This document shows positions 1 through 7,083 of a DNA stretch of 37,031 nt, one piece after another. Below the pieces are notes generated by a model that ran no database searches, was not told the origin of the DNA, and worked only from the letters and a program-made list of their open reading frames with translations. The position numbers and the translations under genes were made by a program. The number at the start of each line of letters is the position of its first letter. The stretch's first letter is position 1. The stretch covers positions 1-37,031 of the forward strand of contig JAFGBL010000067.1 in NCBI GenBank assembly GCA_016933115.1. The letters are read 5' to 3'. The DNA comes from Bacteroidales bacterium (GTDB taxonomy: Bacteria; Bacteroidota; Bacteroidia; Bacteroidales; JAADJA01).

Positions 1-231
1 ATACGATTCGGGGCTGGCTCCGGGAGGTATCATCACATTGATCTGGAAACGGTCGCCTGCAATTTTTTCTACAAAATATTTCTGGGGCAAAATGCTTACG
101 GTAATGATCCGTTTCTCCTGTTTTTTTTGTGATTCATTACTGCAACTAAAAACCAAAGATAAAATCAGCAGAACAGCCAGCCATTTTATTCGATTGCACA
201 GGTATTTTATTTCTCTAATTATTGCATTCAT
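1..231 (-). CDS. znuA: Metal (probably zinc) ABC transporter substrate-binding lipoprotein, 3' truncated by window edge
   Basis: The first 77 codons are visible, reading leftward from ATG 231-229 to the window edge. The N-terminus is a lipoprotein signal: a hydrophobic stretch (LAVLLILSLVF) ending in a lipobox with Cys30 (LVFSC), then a polar linker. The mature part starts with ITVSILPQKYFVEKIAGD and reaches VMIPPGASPESY. Both segments are typical of the ZnuA/TroA cluster-9 family of periplasmic Zn/Mn-binding proteins, which deliver metal to a ZnuBC-type permease. The gene starts 17 nt inside the 3' end of the adjacent fur/zur gene, so the two are almost surely co-transcribed; that context favours zinc over manganese. 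The metal-binding histidines lie beyond the edge, so the substrate is inferred. Confidence 0.85.
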   Translation of the reverse strand, partial: MNAIIREIKYLCNRIKWLAVLLILSLVFSCSNESQKKQEKRIITVSILPQKYFVEKIAGDRFQINVMIPPGASPESY

Positions 232-607
232 TGCAAGTGCCGATTATTAAAAAATTGCTGTTTTTTTTGATAAAGCCTTCAGGCAAATTAAAGTCGCTCA
301 TAACGATGTCAGTCAAACAAATAGTCTTGCCACATTCGGTACAGCTAAAATGCAGGTGGTCATCCGGTTTTTTTTTGATCACATATTTTGTTACCATAGC
401 CTCAGTAGCAACCGGATGGATGATCCCGTTTTCGACAAATGTTCGAAGTGTGCGGTAAACAGTTGCCCGGTCACAAAGGTTGCCCAGCTTTTCCTGTATC
501 TCTTTTTCAGAAAGGGCAGTTTCAGTTGTTATTAGAACATTTAGTATTTCAACCCTTCCCGAAGTTTTATTTAAGCCATATTTTTTTAATACGTCTGTTG
601 AAGTCAT
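215..607 (-). CDS. zur: Fur-family metal-responsive regulator, probably Zur
   Basis: A 130-residue Fur-family protein, a usual length. The N-terminal winged helix carries the recognition-helix pattern DRATVYRTLRTF. The dimerisation domain has the HLHFSC segment and two CxxC zinc sites: Cys89/Cys92 (CTEC) and Cys125/Cys128 (CNEC) at the extreme C-terminus. ATG 607 (MTSTDVLK) is chosen over an in-frame ATG at 634 because a TAnnTTTG promoter element and a palindrome lie between the two. The 3' end overlaps the start of the znuA-like gene by 17 nt. The family represses metal-uptake genes when its metal is bound, and this linkage suggests zinc sensing with autoregulation. An iron-sensing Fur or peroxide-sensing PerR cannot be strictly excluded from sequence. 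Confidence 0.87.
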   Translation of the reverse strand: MTSTDVLKKYGLNKTSGRVEILNVLITTETALSEKEIQEKLGNLCDRATVYRTLRTFVENGIIHPVATEAMVTKYVIKKKPDDHLHFSCTECGKTICLTDIVMSDFNLPEGFIKKNSNFLIIGTCNECNN

Positions 608-610
608 AAA

Positions 611-631
611 TGCGACATTGTTGCAAAAATA
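611..631 (-). promoter_or_regulatory. Promoter -7 element and overlapping palindrome (candidate Zur/Fur operator)
   Basis: On the minus strand TATTTTTG (631-624) fits the Bacteroidota -7 consensus TAnnTTTG and lies 16 nt before the regulator ATG. It overlaps a 7-1-7 inverted repeat at 611-625, whose plus strand reads TGCGACA-T-TGTTGCA with one mismatch between arms. A palindrome over the -7 box and start site of a Fur-family gene is the expected place for an autoregulatory operator. No good -33 TTG is visible. The operator assignment is inference. Confidence 0.5.
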
Positions 632-670
632 CAATAATATATTAAGCTGATAAGAAAAAGTTTTATGGGA

Positions 671-3502
671 TTAAGATTTTTCTATTTTCTCTTTCAGGAA
701 TAATGCAGTAAAGGAGGATGATTTTAGAGCCATGGCTTCTGGATTGCCTTCAAATACAATTTCACCGCCATTTTCACCTCCATCCGGCCCCAGGTCAATG
801 ATCCAGTCTGCACATTTGATCACTTCCATATTGTGCTCGATGACGATGATGGTATGGCCTTTTTCAATCAGGGCATCAAAGGCTTTCAACAGGTTCGAAA
901 TGTCATGAAAATGCAAGCCGGTTGTAGGTTCATCAAAAATAAAGAGGGTGGGGGCCTCGGAGGAACCTTTGGAAAGGAAATAAGCCAGTTTCACGCGCTG
1001 AGCTTCACCACCGCTCAGTGTGCTTGAGGACTGGCCCAATCCAAGATAACCAAGCCCGACATCCTGCAATGGTTTGAGCTTTTCTATTATTTTATGCTCG
1101 GCTGAAGAGGGTTTCATGTTGTTCCCGAAAAAGTCAATAGCCTGGTTGATGGTCATGTTCAGGATGTCGTTAATGTCCTTGTTGTGATACTTAACATCCA
1201 GTACCTCTTCCTTGAAACGTTTACCGCCGCATTCGTCGCAGGTCAGATAAATATCGGCCATAAATTGCATTTCAATTTTAACCACACCTTCTCCTTCGCA
1301 GTGTTCGCATCGTCCGCCTTCAATGTTAAACGAAAAATAGCCGGGTTTATATCCGCGCATACGCGAGATTGGCTGACTGGCAAAAAGGGAACGGATATCA
1401 TCATAAGCTTTGACATAGGTGGCAGGATTGGAACGGGTCGATCTTCCGATTGGGTTCTGATCGACAAATTCAATATTCGAAATTCTGTTGTAATCACCGT
1501 TCAAAAGGTCATACTTCCCTGTTTTATTGGCATAACCACCATACATTTTCTTAAGTACCGGATAAAGAATATTTTTGAGTAAAGTGGATTTACCTGAACC
1601 ACTGACTCCAGTAATTACCGAAAATACATTCAGGGGAAATTTGACATCAATTCCTTTTAAATTATTTTCCCTGGCGCCTTTCACTTCAATATATTCCTTC
1701 CACGACCGGCGCCTTGCAGGAACCTGTATACCCAGATTTTTAGTCAGGTATTGGGATGTGAGGCTGGTTTCATTTTTAACAAGTTCGTCAAATGTTCCCT
1801 GGAAAATCAGTTGTCCGCCATTGACTCCTGCAAGAGGCCCGATATCGATAATCTGATCGGATTGTTTGATAATTTCTTCGTCATGTTCAACCACAATGAC
1901 GGTATTTCCATTATCCCTGAGTTGTTTAAGCACCCTGATGAGCCTGTTGGTGTCCCTGGGATGCAGGCCGATACTTGGTTCATCCAGAATGTATAGCGAC
2001 CCTACGAGGCTGCTCCCCAGTGAGGTAGCAAGGTTGATCCGTTGTGATTCACCACCCGATAAAGTATTGGAAAGCCTGTTTAAGGTCAGATAACCCAGCC
2101 CGACATCCTGAAGGAATTGAAGCCTTGAATTGATCTCAGTCAAAAGTCTTTCAGCTATTTTTTTATCGTGGCTATTGAGTTTTAAATCATTGAAAAATTC
2201 TGCCAGGTCATTCAGCGTCATTACTACCAGTTCACTGATCGATCTACCGTTTATTTTTACGAACTGCGCATCTTTTCTCAAGCGGGTACCCCTGCACTCC
2301 GGACAAATTGTCTTTCCGCGATACCGTGAAAGCATCACGCGGTATTGAATTTTATAGGTTTGCTCTTCCACATATTTAAAAAAATCATTGAGCCCGTAAA
2401 AATGTTCATTGCCTGACCACAACAATTCCCGCTGTGCCTCGCTCAATTGATATATCGGTTTGTGAATAGGAAAATTGAATTTATATGCATTTTTAACAAG
2501 TTGTTCCTTCCATTCACTCATTTTTTCTCCTTTCCAGCAAACAATGGCATCATCATAAACGGAAAGGCCCTTATTGGGAATAATCAGGTCAGGGTCAATA
2601 CCGATGACGCTTCCAAAGCCTTCGCAGGTTTTACAGGCACCATAAGGATTATTAAAACTGAAAAGGTTCACCGAAGGCTCCTCGAATGTCAGACCATCAG
2701 CTTCAAATTTATTCGAAAAGGTTTCTGTTTTAACCTTTCCACCTCCATCGATTTCAATAAAACAGGAGCCATGACCTTCATAGAATGCAGTTTGAACCGA
2801 ATCGGCAACCCTGGAACGAAAATCATAATCATAATCACCCATGACCAGCCTATCGATGACCAGGAAAAGATCCTTTGATGAATTCACTTTGTTCTCCTGT
2901 AAAGCCTCATCAATTCGAATGATCTCATTGCCTATCCTGATCCTGCTGAACCCCTGTTGCAACAGAACGGATAATTGATCCTCAACAGACCTTTCCTTCG
3001 AAACTTCGATTATACAAAAAATAATAACCTTTGAATCAGAACTTTGAGAAAAGATATAATCGGTTACATCCGAAACAGAATGCCGTTTTACCGGTTTATT
3101 TGAAACTGGCGAGTAAGTAATCCCGATTCTTGCGAACAATAGCTTTAAGTATTCATAAATTTCAGTCGTAGTCCCAACTGTAGACCTGGAATTCCTGATG
3201 TTGACTTTCTGTTCGATGGCAATGGCTGGTGCGATACCTTTTATATAATCCACTTCAGGTTTGCTCATGCGACCGAGGAATTGCCTGGCATAAGCACTCA
3301 GGCTTTCCACATATCGGCGTTGTCCGTCAGCAAACAAGGTATCAAACGCAAGAGATGATTTCCCCGATCCGCTTAAACCCGTTATAACATTGAGTTTATT
3401 TTTAGGAATTGCAAGGTTTAAATTTTTCAAATTGTGAACCCTGGCCCCTTTAATAATTATAAACTTTCGTGGATCGAGATTTTCAAGTTCTTGATTTAAC
3501 AT
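671..3502 (-). CDS. uvrA: Excinuclease ABC subunit UvrA
   Basis: A full-length UvrA of 943 residues, the damage-recognition ATPase of nucleotide excision repair, which loads UvrB on lesions. Both ABC ATPase modules are complete: Walker A GLSGSGKSS near residues 42-50 and GVSGSGKST in the second half, and signature motifs LSGGESQRINLA and LSGGEAQRVKLA. Each is followed by a Walker B/D-loop segment (LYILDEPSIGLHPRD and LFIFDEPTTGLHFHD). Zinc-module cysteines appear as CKTCEGFG, CPECRGTRL, CEHCEGEG and CDECGGKRF. Bacteroidota often carry more than one uvrA; I cannot tell from this window whether it is the only copy. A TAATTTTG (plus-strand 3521-3528) is a possible -7 box. The gene ends 63 nt before the zur start, and zur has its own promoter candidate. 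Confidence 0.97.
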   Translation of the reverse strand: MLNQELENLDPRKFIIIKGARVHNLKNLNLAIPKNKLNVITGLSGSGKSSLAFDTLFADGQRRYVESLSAYARQFLGRMSKPEVDYIKGIAPAIAIEQKVNIRNSRSTVGTTTEIYEYLKLLFARIGITYSPVSNKPVKRHSVSDVTDYIFSQSSDSKVIIFCIIEVSKERSVEDQLSVLLQQGFSRIRIGNEIIRIDEALQENKVNSSKDLFLVIDRLVMGDYDYDFRSRVADSVQTAFYEGHGSCFIEIDGGGKVKTETFSNKFEADGLTFEEPSVNLFSFNNPYGACKTCEGFGSVIGIDPDLIIPNKGLSVYDDAIVCWKGEKMSEWKEQLVKNAYKFNFPIHKPIYQLSEAQRELLWSGNEHFYGLNDFFKYVEEQTYKIQYRVMLSRYRGKTICPECRGTRLRKDAQFVKINGRSISELVVMTLNDLAEFFNDLKLNSHDKKIAERLLTEINSRLQFLQDVGLGYLTLNRLSNTLSGGESQRINLATSLGSSLVGSLYILDEPSIGLHPRDTNRLIRVLKQLRDNGNTVIVVEHDEEIIKQSDQIIDIGPLAGVNGGQLIFQGTFDELVKNETSLTSQYLTKNLGIQVPARRRSWKEYIEVKGARENNLKGIDVKFPLNVFSVITGVSGSGKSTLLKNILYPVLKKMYGGYANKTGKYDLLNGDYNRISNIEFVDQNPIGRSTRSNPATYVKAYDDIRSLFASQPISRMRGYKPGYFSFNIEGGRCEHCEGEGVVKIEMQFMADIYLTCDECGGKRFKEEVLDVKYHNKDINDILNMTINQAIDFFGNNMKPSSAEHKIIEKLKPLQDVGLGYLGLGQSSSTLSGGEAQRVKLAYFLSKGSSEAPTLFIFDEPTTGLHFHDISNLLKAFDALIEKGHTIIVIEHNMEVIKCADWIIDLGPDGGENGGEIVFEGNPEAMALKSSSFTALFLKEKIEKS

Positions 3503-3548
3503 ATTTTAATATAAAACGGGCAAAATTATTAATTATATTTGCATTGAA

Positions 3549-3580
3549 TTGTAAAATATGTTAGTTTTGCATTATATTTG
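3549..3580 (+). promoter_or_regulatory. Promoter of the ECF sigma-factor gene
   Basis: TTG at 3549-3551 and TATATTTG at 3573-3580 are separated by 21 bp, matching the Bacteroidota -33/-7 pattern. The predicted start site near 3587 leaves a leader of roughly 100 nt before the sigma-factor ATG, long for this phylum. Confidence 0.55.
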
Positions 3581-3675
3581 TGTCGTTTAAAAGAAATAAA
3601 CTTTCAACAATTCATAATAAATAACGGAGGATTGCCTATAGACTTTTAAATATCTACACTCTTATTTGAAAACAT

Positions 3676-3690
3676 AAAAAGGAGGTCAAT
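3676..3690 (+). promoter_or_regulatory. Unusually strong Shine-Dalgarno sequence of the sigma-factor gene
   Basis: AAAAAGGAGGT (3676-3686) sits 4 nt before the ATG at 3691. Its AAGGAGGT core is fully complementary to the canonical 16S 3' tail. Almost no other gene in this window has a recognisable Shine-Dalgarno, as expected for Bacteroidota, whose ribosomes sequester the anti-SD. A second GGAGG lies upstream in the same leader at 3626-3630. Confidence 0.75.
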
Positions 3691-4281
3691 ATGAAAGCTC
3701 ACGCCATAACCGACAGGGAGCTCATAAGTAGATATTTGCAGGGTGATCACGCCAGCCTTGAAAAACTAATCAATCGTCATCAAAACAGGGTTTACGCCTA
3801 CATCCTTATGATTGTTAAAAATAAGGAACTGGCTGATGACTTGTTTCAGGATACATTTATTAAAGTTATAAATACCATTAGAGCAGGATCTTATAATGAA
3901 GAAGGAAAATTCCTGCAGTGGGTCATGCGAATTGCACATAATTTGATCATCGACCATTTCCGTAAATCCAACCGGATTCCGGTGATCAACAACAATAAAA
4001 ATGATGAATTTGATATTTTTGATACCATTAACATCATGGAACATTCAATTGAAGACCGTTTAATTACGGATCAGATACATAAAGATGTCAGGAAGTTGAT
4101 CGAGTTGTTGCCGGCCGAACAAAGAGAGGTTTTGTATATGCGGCATTATGCCGAGATGAGTTTTAAGGATATTGCCGAAGTCACAAATGTAAGCATTAAT
4201 ACGGCATTGGGAAGGATGAGGTATGCCTTGATCAATCTGCGTAAATTGATCGCTGAAAAAAATATCATCCTGACGAATTAA
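3691..4281 (+). CDS. ECF-type RNA polymerase sigma factor
   Basis: A 196-residue sigma-70 family protein of extracytoplasmic-function type with only regions 2 and 4. Region 2 covers about residues 10-95, with the typical ADDLFQDTFIKV helix and the WVMRIAHNLIIDHFR segment that binds core polymerase and the -10 element. Region 4 covers about 130-190, with the helix-turn-helix MSFKDIAEVTNVSINTALGRMR preceded by LPAEQREVLYMRHYAEM. No anti-sigma gene with a membrane segment follows; instead a small soluble protein gene lies 151 nt downstream. The start is secured by a perfect Shine-Dalgarno. Its target genes cannot be read from the window. Confidence 0.93.
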   Translation: MKAHAITDRELISRYLQGDHASLEKLINRHQNRVYAYILMIVKNKELADDLFQDTFIKVINTIRAGSYNEEGKFLQWVMRIAHNLIIDHFRKSNRIPVINNNKNDEFDIFDTINIMEHSIEDRLITDQIHKDVRKLIELLPAEQREVLYMRHYAEMSFKDIAEVTNVSINTALGRMRYALINLRKLIAEKNIILTN

Positions 4282-4432
4282 TCTTTATTGATCAATCAAA
4301 TCTTAGCGTTCTTTCAGGGATTTAGAATTGTCTTACCATATACTTCAAATTTTCTTTTAATACCCGCAAAATAATATTGGAACTTGTGGCGTTAGGTAGT
4401 TTGTAAATTAATAAGAATTCAACAAGTTGCCT

Positions 4433-4699
4433 ATGAAAAATTCGTTTACGCCTAATGATTTAATTCTCTTTGCATATAGTGATACGAAAGGAACACGCGA
4501 GCGAAAATTTTATGAAGAAATGCAAGCAGATGAACATTTATTGAAGGAATTCCAAAACATATTGGGTGTTAAATTTTGTATTGACAGCTCAATTGTAGCT
4601 CCGCAAAAGAGAACCATCAATAACCTTTTGAGTTATTCCAGAGCGATGGTGATATTTAAAACCAATTCGATCGGAACGATAAATAAGGTTATGAATTAA
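4433..4699 (+). CDS. Small soluble protein downstream of the ECF sigma gene (possible partner/anti-sigma fragment)
   Basis: 88 residues from ATG 4433; an in-frame TTG two codons earlier is less likely. I do not recognise a named family. The N-terminal half (NDLILFAYSDTKGTRERKF followed by EEMQADEHLLKEF) resembles the short cytosolic start of Bacteroidota anti-sigma factors, where a small helical segment precedes a membrane helix. There is no hydrophobic segment and no zinc-finger HxxxCxxC here. The C-terminal half (SSIVAPQKRTINNLLSYSRAM) is basic and polar. The gene shares strand with the ECF gene and is followed by a strong terminator, so the two probably form one transcription unit. A role as a soluble partner of the sigma factor is inference from position. 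Confidence 0.7.
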   Translation: MKNSFTPNDLILFAYSDTKGTRERKFYEEMQADEHLLKEFQNILGVKFCIDSSIVAPQKRTINNLLSYSRAMVIFKTNSIGTINKVMN

Positions 4700-4716
4700 G
4701 CAAAAGTTTTAAAGTT

Positions 4717-4753
4717 AAAGCCCTGGATTTGATTTTGCATCCGGGGCTTTTTT
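4717..4753 (+). terminator. Rho-independent terminator after the ECF/partner unit
   Basis: AAAGCCCTGGAT (4717-4728) pairs with ATCCGGGGCTTT (4739-4750), with one G-T wobble and a 10-nt loop, followed by a T tract to 4753. The T tract runs directly into the -7 box of the next gene. Confidence 0.85.
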
Positions 4754-4760
4754 ATTTTTG
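4729..4760 (+). promoter_or_regulatory. nth promoter overlapping the upstream terminator
   Basis: TATTTTTG (4753-4760) matches TAnnTTTG. A TTG at 4729-4731, in the loop of the terminator hairpin, is spaced 21 bp away as a -33 element. The predicted start site is within a few bases of the GTG start codon at 4770, so the mRNA would be nearly leaderless. Confidence 0.55.
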
Positions 4761-4769
4761 TACAAAAAA

Positions 4770-5423
4770 GTGACTAAAAAGGAAAGGTATCAGCAAGTTC
4801 TGGCTTATTTTGAAAAGCACAATCCCGCTCCCGAAACCGAGCTGGGATATGGAACCCCTTATGAATTGATGGTGGCAGTCATATTGTCGGCTCAATGTAC
4901 GGATAAAAGGGTGAATATGATCACTCCGGCTTTTTTCGAAAAATTTCCTGATGAAAAAATACTGGCTCAAGCTGATCCTGAAAGCGTTTTTGAGTTGATT
5001 AAAAGTTGTTCCTACCCGAATAACAAAACCAAAAACCTGATCGGGATGGCTCGAACATTGACGGATAAATTCGGGGGTAAAGTACCTTCTAACATTAATG
5101 AATTGCAAAAAATTCCCGGAGTAGGGAGAAAAACAGCCAATGTCATTGCATCAGTAATTTTTAATAAGCCGGCAATGGCTGTTGATACACATGTTTTCAG
5201 GGTAGCGGCGCGGATTGGACTGACAACTAATTCGCGGACACCTCTTGATACCGAAAGGCAACTGGTAAAAAATATTCCGGAGGAGAAAATACCTGTGGCT
5301 CATCATTGGTTAATTTTACATGGCAGGTATATATGTCAGGCCAGGAAACCCAAATGCCTTGAATGTGGTATCAGCGATCTATGCAGGTTTTATCAAAATT
5401 TGCAAACAAAAAAGAGGTATTGA
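4770..5423 (+). CDS. nth: Endonuclease III (DNA glycosylase/AP lyase)
   Basis: About 217 residues from GTG 4770, close to the 211 of the E. coli enzyme. Nth removes oxidised pyrimidines and nicks abasic sites in base-excision repair. The helix-hairpin-helix with the catalytic lysine reads IPGVGRKTANV (Lys near residue 121), followed by the catalytic aspartate in AVDTHVFRV. The C-terminal 4Fe-4S cluster is intact as C-X6-C-X2-C-X5-C (CQARKPKCLECGISDLC). An in-frame TTG at 4758 would add four residues, but it falls within the -7 box, so GTG 4770 is preferred; the first ATG is far too late, inside conserved sequence. Confidence 0.96.
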   Translation: MTKKERYQQVLAYFEKHNPAPETELGYGTPYELMVAVILSAQCTDKRVNMITPAFFEKFPDEKILAQADPESVFELIKSCSYPNNKTKNLIGMARTLTDKFGGKVPSNINELQKIPGVGRKTANVIASVIFNKPAMAVDTHVFRVAARIGLTTNSRTPLDTERQLVKNIPEEKIPVAHHWLILHGRYICQARKPKCLECGISDLCRFYQNLQTKKRY

Positions 5424-5482
5424 AAACAGCAGGTTTGTTAATAATTATTTATTCAATAGAATTTAAAAGCTATAAAATTTAT

Positions 5483-5490
5483 TAGTTTTG
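5483..5490 (+). promoter_or_regulatory. Candidate -7 element for the bcp-recA operon
   Basis: TAGTTTTG fits TAnnTTTG and lies 22 nt before the bcp ATG. No TTG is present at the usual -33 distance, so support is moderate. Confidence 0.45.
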
Positions 5491-5512
5491 TTGAAATCAA
5501 AATCAATATGTT

Positions 5513-5980
5513 ATGTTACATTTAAAAGAAGGAGATAAAGCACCCGCCATCAATAGTCTCGACCAAAATGGTAACAAGATTGACTTAGCCGATTTTAAAG
5601 GAAGTAAGGTGATCCTGTTTTTCTACCCCAAAGCCGATACGCCAGGCTGTACCGCCGAAGCTTGCAATCTGAGGGATTACAATGAAGATTTATTGGCAAA
5701 AGGATTTAAGGTAATAGGGATAAGCGCGGATGATCAAAAAAAACAATCGAAATTTCAGGAAAAATATAATCTTCCGTTTCCTCTTATCCCTGACACTGAA
5801 AAAAAAGTAATCAATGATTATGGTGTTTGGGGACCAAAAAAATTTATGGGTAAGAAGTATGACGGTATTTACAGGACAACTTTCGTAATCTCTGAAGATG
5901 GAACCATTGAAAAGATTTTCACAAAAGTTGAAACCAAAGATCATGCAGAACAAATATTAAAAGAATACAATTTGATATAA
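5513..5980 (+). CDS. bcp: Thioredoxin-dependent thiol peroxidase (peroxiredoxin Q/BCP)
   Basis: A 155-residue peroxiredoxin of the BCP/PrxQ class, which reduces hydrogen peroxide and organic hydroperoxides with thioredoxin as reductant. The active site [10 protein letters not shown] has peroxidatic Cys46 and, five residues on, resolving Cys51, the atypical two-Cys arrangement of this class. The preceding FFYPKA and the later [11 protein letters not shown] are typical of the thioredoxin-like fold. An ATG at 5508 opens a frame that stops after five codons, so ATG 5513 is the start. The stop is only 2 nt before recA, implying one transcript that links peroxide defence to recombinational repair. 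Confidence 0.95.
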   Translation: MLHLKEGDKAPAINSLDQNGNKIDLADFKGSKVILFFYPKADTPGCTAEACNLRDYNEDLLAKGFKVIGISADDQKKQSKFQEKYNLPFPLIPDTEKKVINDYGVWGPKKFMGKKYDGIYRTTFVISEDGTIEKIFTKVETKDHAEQILKEYNLI

Positions 5981-5982
5981 TA

Positions 5983-6996
5983 ATGGCAAAAGAAACCCCA
6001 GATGTTAACAAGGAAAAGCTGAAAGCCTTACAGCTCACCCTTGACAAAATTGAGCGTTCTTACGGAAAAGGAACCGTAATGAAACTCGGTGATTCGCCGA
6101 TAGAAAGTATTCCGTCAATCTCGACCGGTTCGATAGGATTGGATGCTGCATTAGGTATTAACGGTTTACCTAAAGGAAGGGTTGTTGAAATTTACGGGCC
6201 GGAATCATCCGGTAAAACCACCCTTGCGTTGCATGCCATCGCTGAATCGCAAAAGGCAGGCGGGATAGCCGCTTTCATTGATGCAGAACATGCGTTCGAT
6301 CGTTTCTATGCACAAAAGCTAGGGATCGATATCGAAAATTTACTGGTTTCCCAACCTGATAATGGAGAACAAGCACTTGAGATTGTTGATAACCTGATTC
6401 GTTCCGGGGCAATTGATATCATTGTAATTGACTCAGTAGCCGCACTCACTCCAAAGAGTGAAATTGAAGGCGAAATGGGAGATTCTAAAATGGGATTGCA
6501 AGCCCGCTTGATGTCGCAAGCATTAAGGAAACTGACATCAACAATTAGCAAGACCGGAGCCTGTTGTGTATTTATCAATCAACTTAGGGAAAAAATCGGG
6601 ATCATGTTTGGCAACCCTGAAACCACAACTGGTGGAAATGCATTAAAATTCTATGCTTCTGTAAGGTTAGATATCAGAAGGATCAGCCAGATCAAGGATG
6701 GTGAAAAAGTCGTGGGTAACAGGGTCAGAGTGAAGGTAGTGAAGAACAAAGTTGCGCCTCCTTTCCAAACAGCAGAATTCGACATTATTTATGGCATTGG
6801 ATTTTCGAAAATAGGAGAGATCATTGACCTTGGTGTTGATTTCGGTATTATGAAAAAAAGCGGTTCATGGTACAGTTATAATGAGACCAAATTAGGGCAG
6901 GGAAGAGATGCGGTCAAATCCCTTCTGGTAGACAACCCCGAATTGAGCGATGAACTCGAAGGCCTAATCCGTCAGGAACTGGCTAAAAACAAATAA
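5983..6996 (+). CDS. recA: Recombinase RecA
   Basis: A 337-residue RecA, the ATP-dependent strand-exchange protein. Walker A is GPESSGKT at residues 72-79. Walker B is in [11 protein letters not shown], and DNA-binding loop L1 is the segment [20 protein letters not shown]. The segment [21 protein letters not shown] leads into loop L2. The short C-terminal tail is normal for the phylum. It follows bcp by 2 nt and probably lacks its own promoter. I saw no LexA-type operator upstream, which agrees with many Bacteroidota lacking a classical SOS repressor, but I cannot test this genome-wide. Confidence 0.98.
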   Translation: MAKETPDVNKEKLKALQLTLDKIERSYGKGTVMKLGDSPIESIPSISTGSIGLDAALGINGLPKGRVVEIYGPESSGKTTLALHAIAESQKAGGIAAFIDAEHAFDRFYAQKLGIDIENLLVSQPDNGEQALEIVDNLIRSGAIDIIVIDSVAALTPKSEIEGEMGDSKMGLQARLMSQALRKLTSTISKTGACCVFINQLREKIGIMFGNPETTTGGNALKFYASVRLDIRRISQIKDGEKVVGNRVRVKVVKNKVAPPFQTAEFDIIYGIGFSKIGEIIDLGVDFGIMKKSGSWYSYNETKLGQGRDAVKSLLVDNPELSDELEGLIRQELAKNK

Positions 6997-7083
6997 TTCC
7001 ATACTTTGATGAAAATTTATTCATCCCGTTAACGTTCAAAAAAAATGAACGGTAATTTATTATTCTTATCAAGTAAGCTGAAA

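Noticed and set aside
38..250. 70-codon plus-strand open frame at the left edge
   Set aside because: It is the complement of the znuA-like lipoprotein, which has clear family motifs on the other strand.
608..634. Longer Fur/Zur start at ATG 634
   Set aside because: The extra nine residues would be translated through the -7 box and palindrome, and they do not look like a Fur N-terminus.
3632..3649. Five-codon leader frame (TTG to TAA) after GGAGG in the sigma-factor leader
   Set aside because: The GGAGG is only one base from the TTG, too close for normal initiation, and the peptide is trivial. The GGAGG is noted, but a leader peptide is not claimed.
4758..4769. TTG start for nth four codons upstream
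   Set aside because: The TTG is the end of the TATTTTTG -7 box, so it would not be in the transcript from that promoter. GTG 4770 gives a normal-length enzyme.
7021..7065. Terminator between recA and the TPR lipoprotein
   Set aside because: CGTTC...GAACG can pair around an A-rich loop, but the stem is only about 5 bp and no T tract follows.
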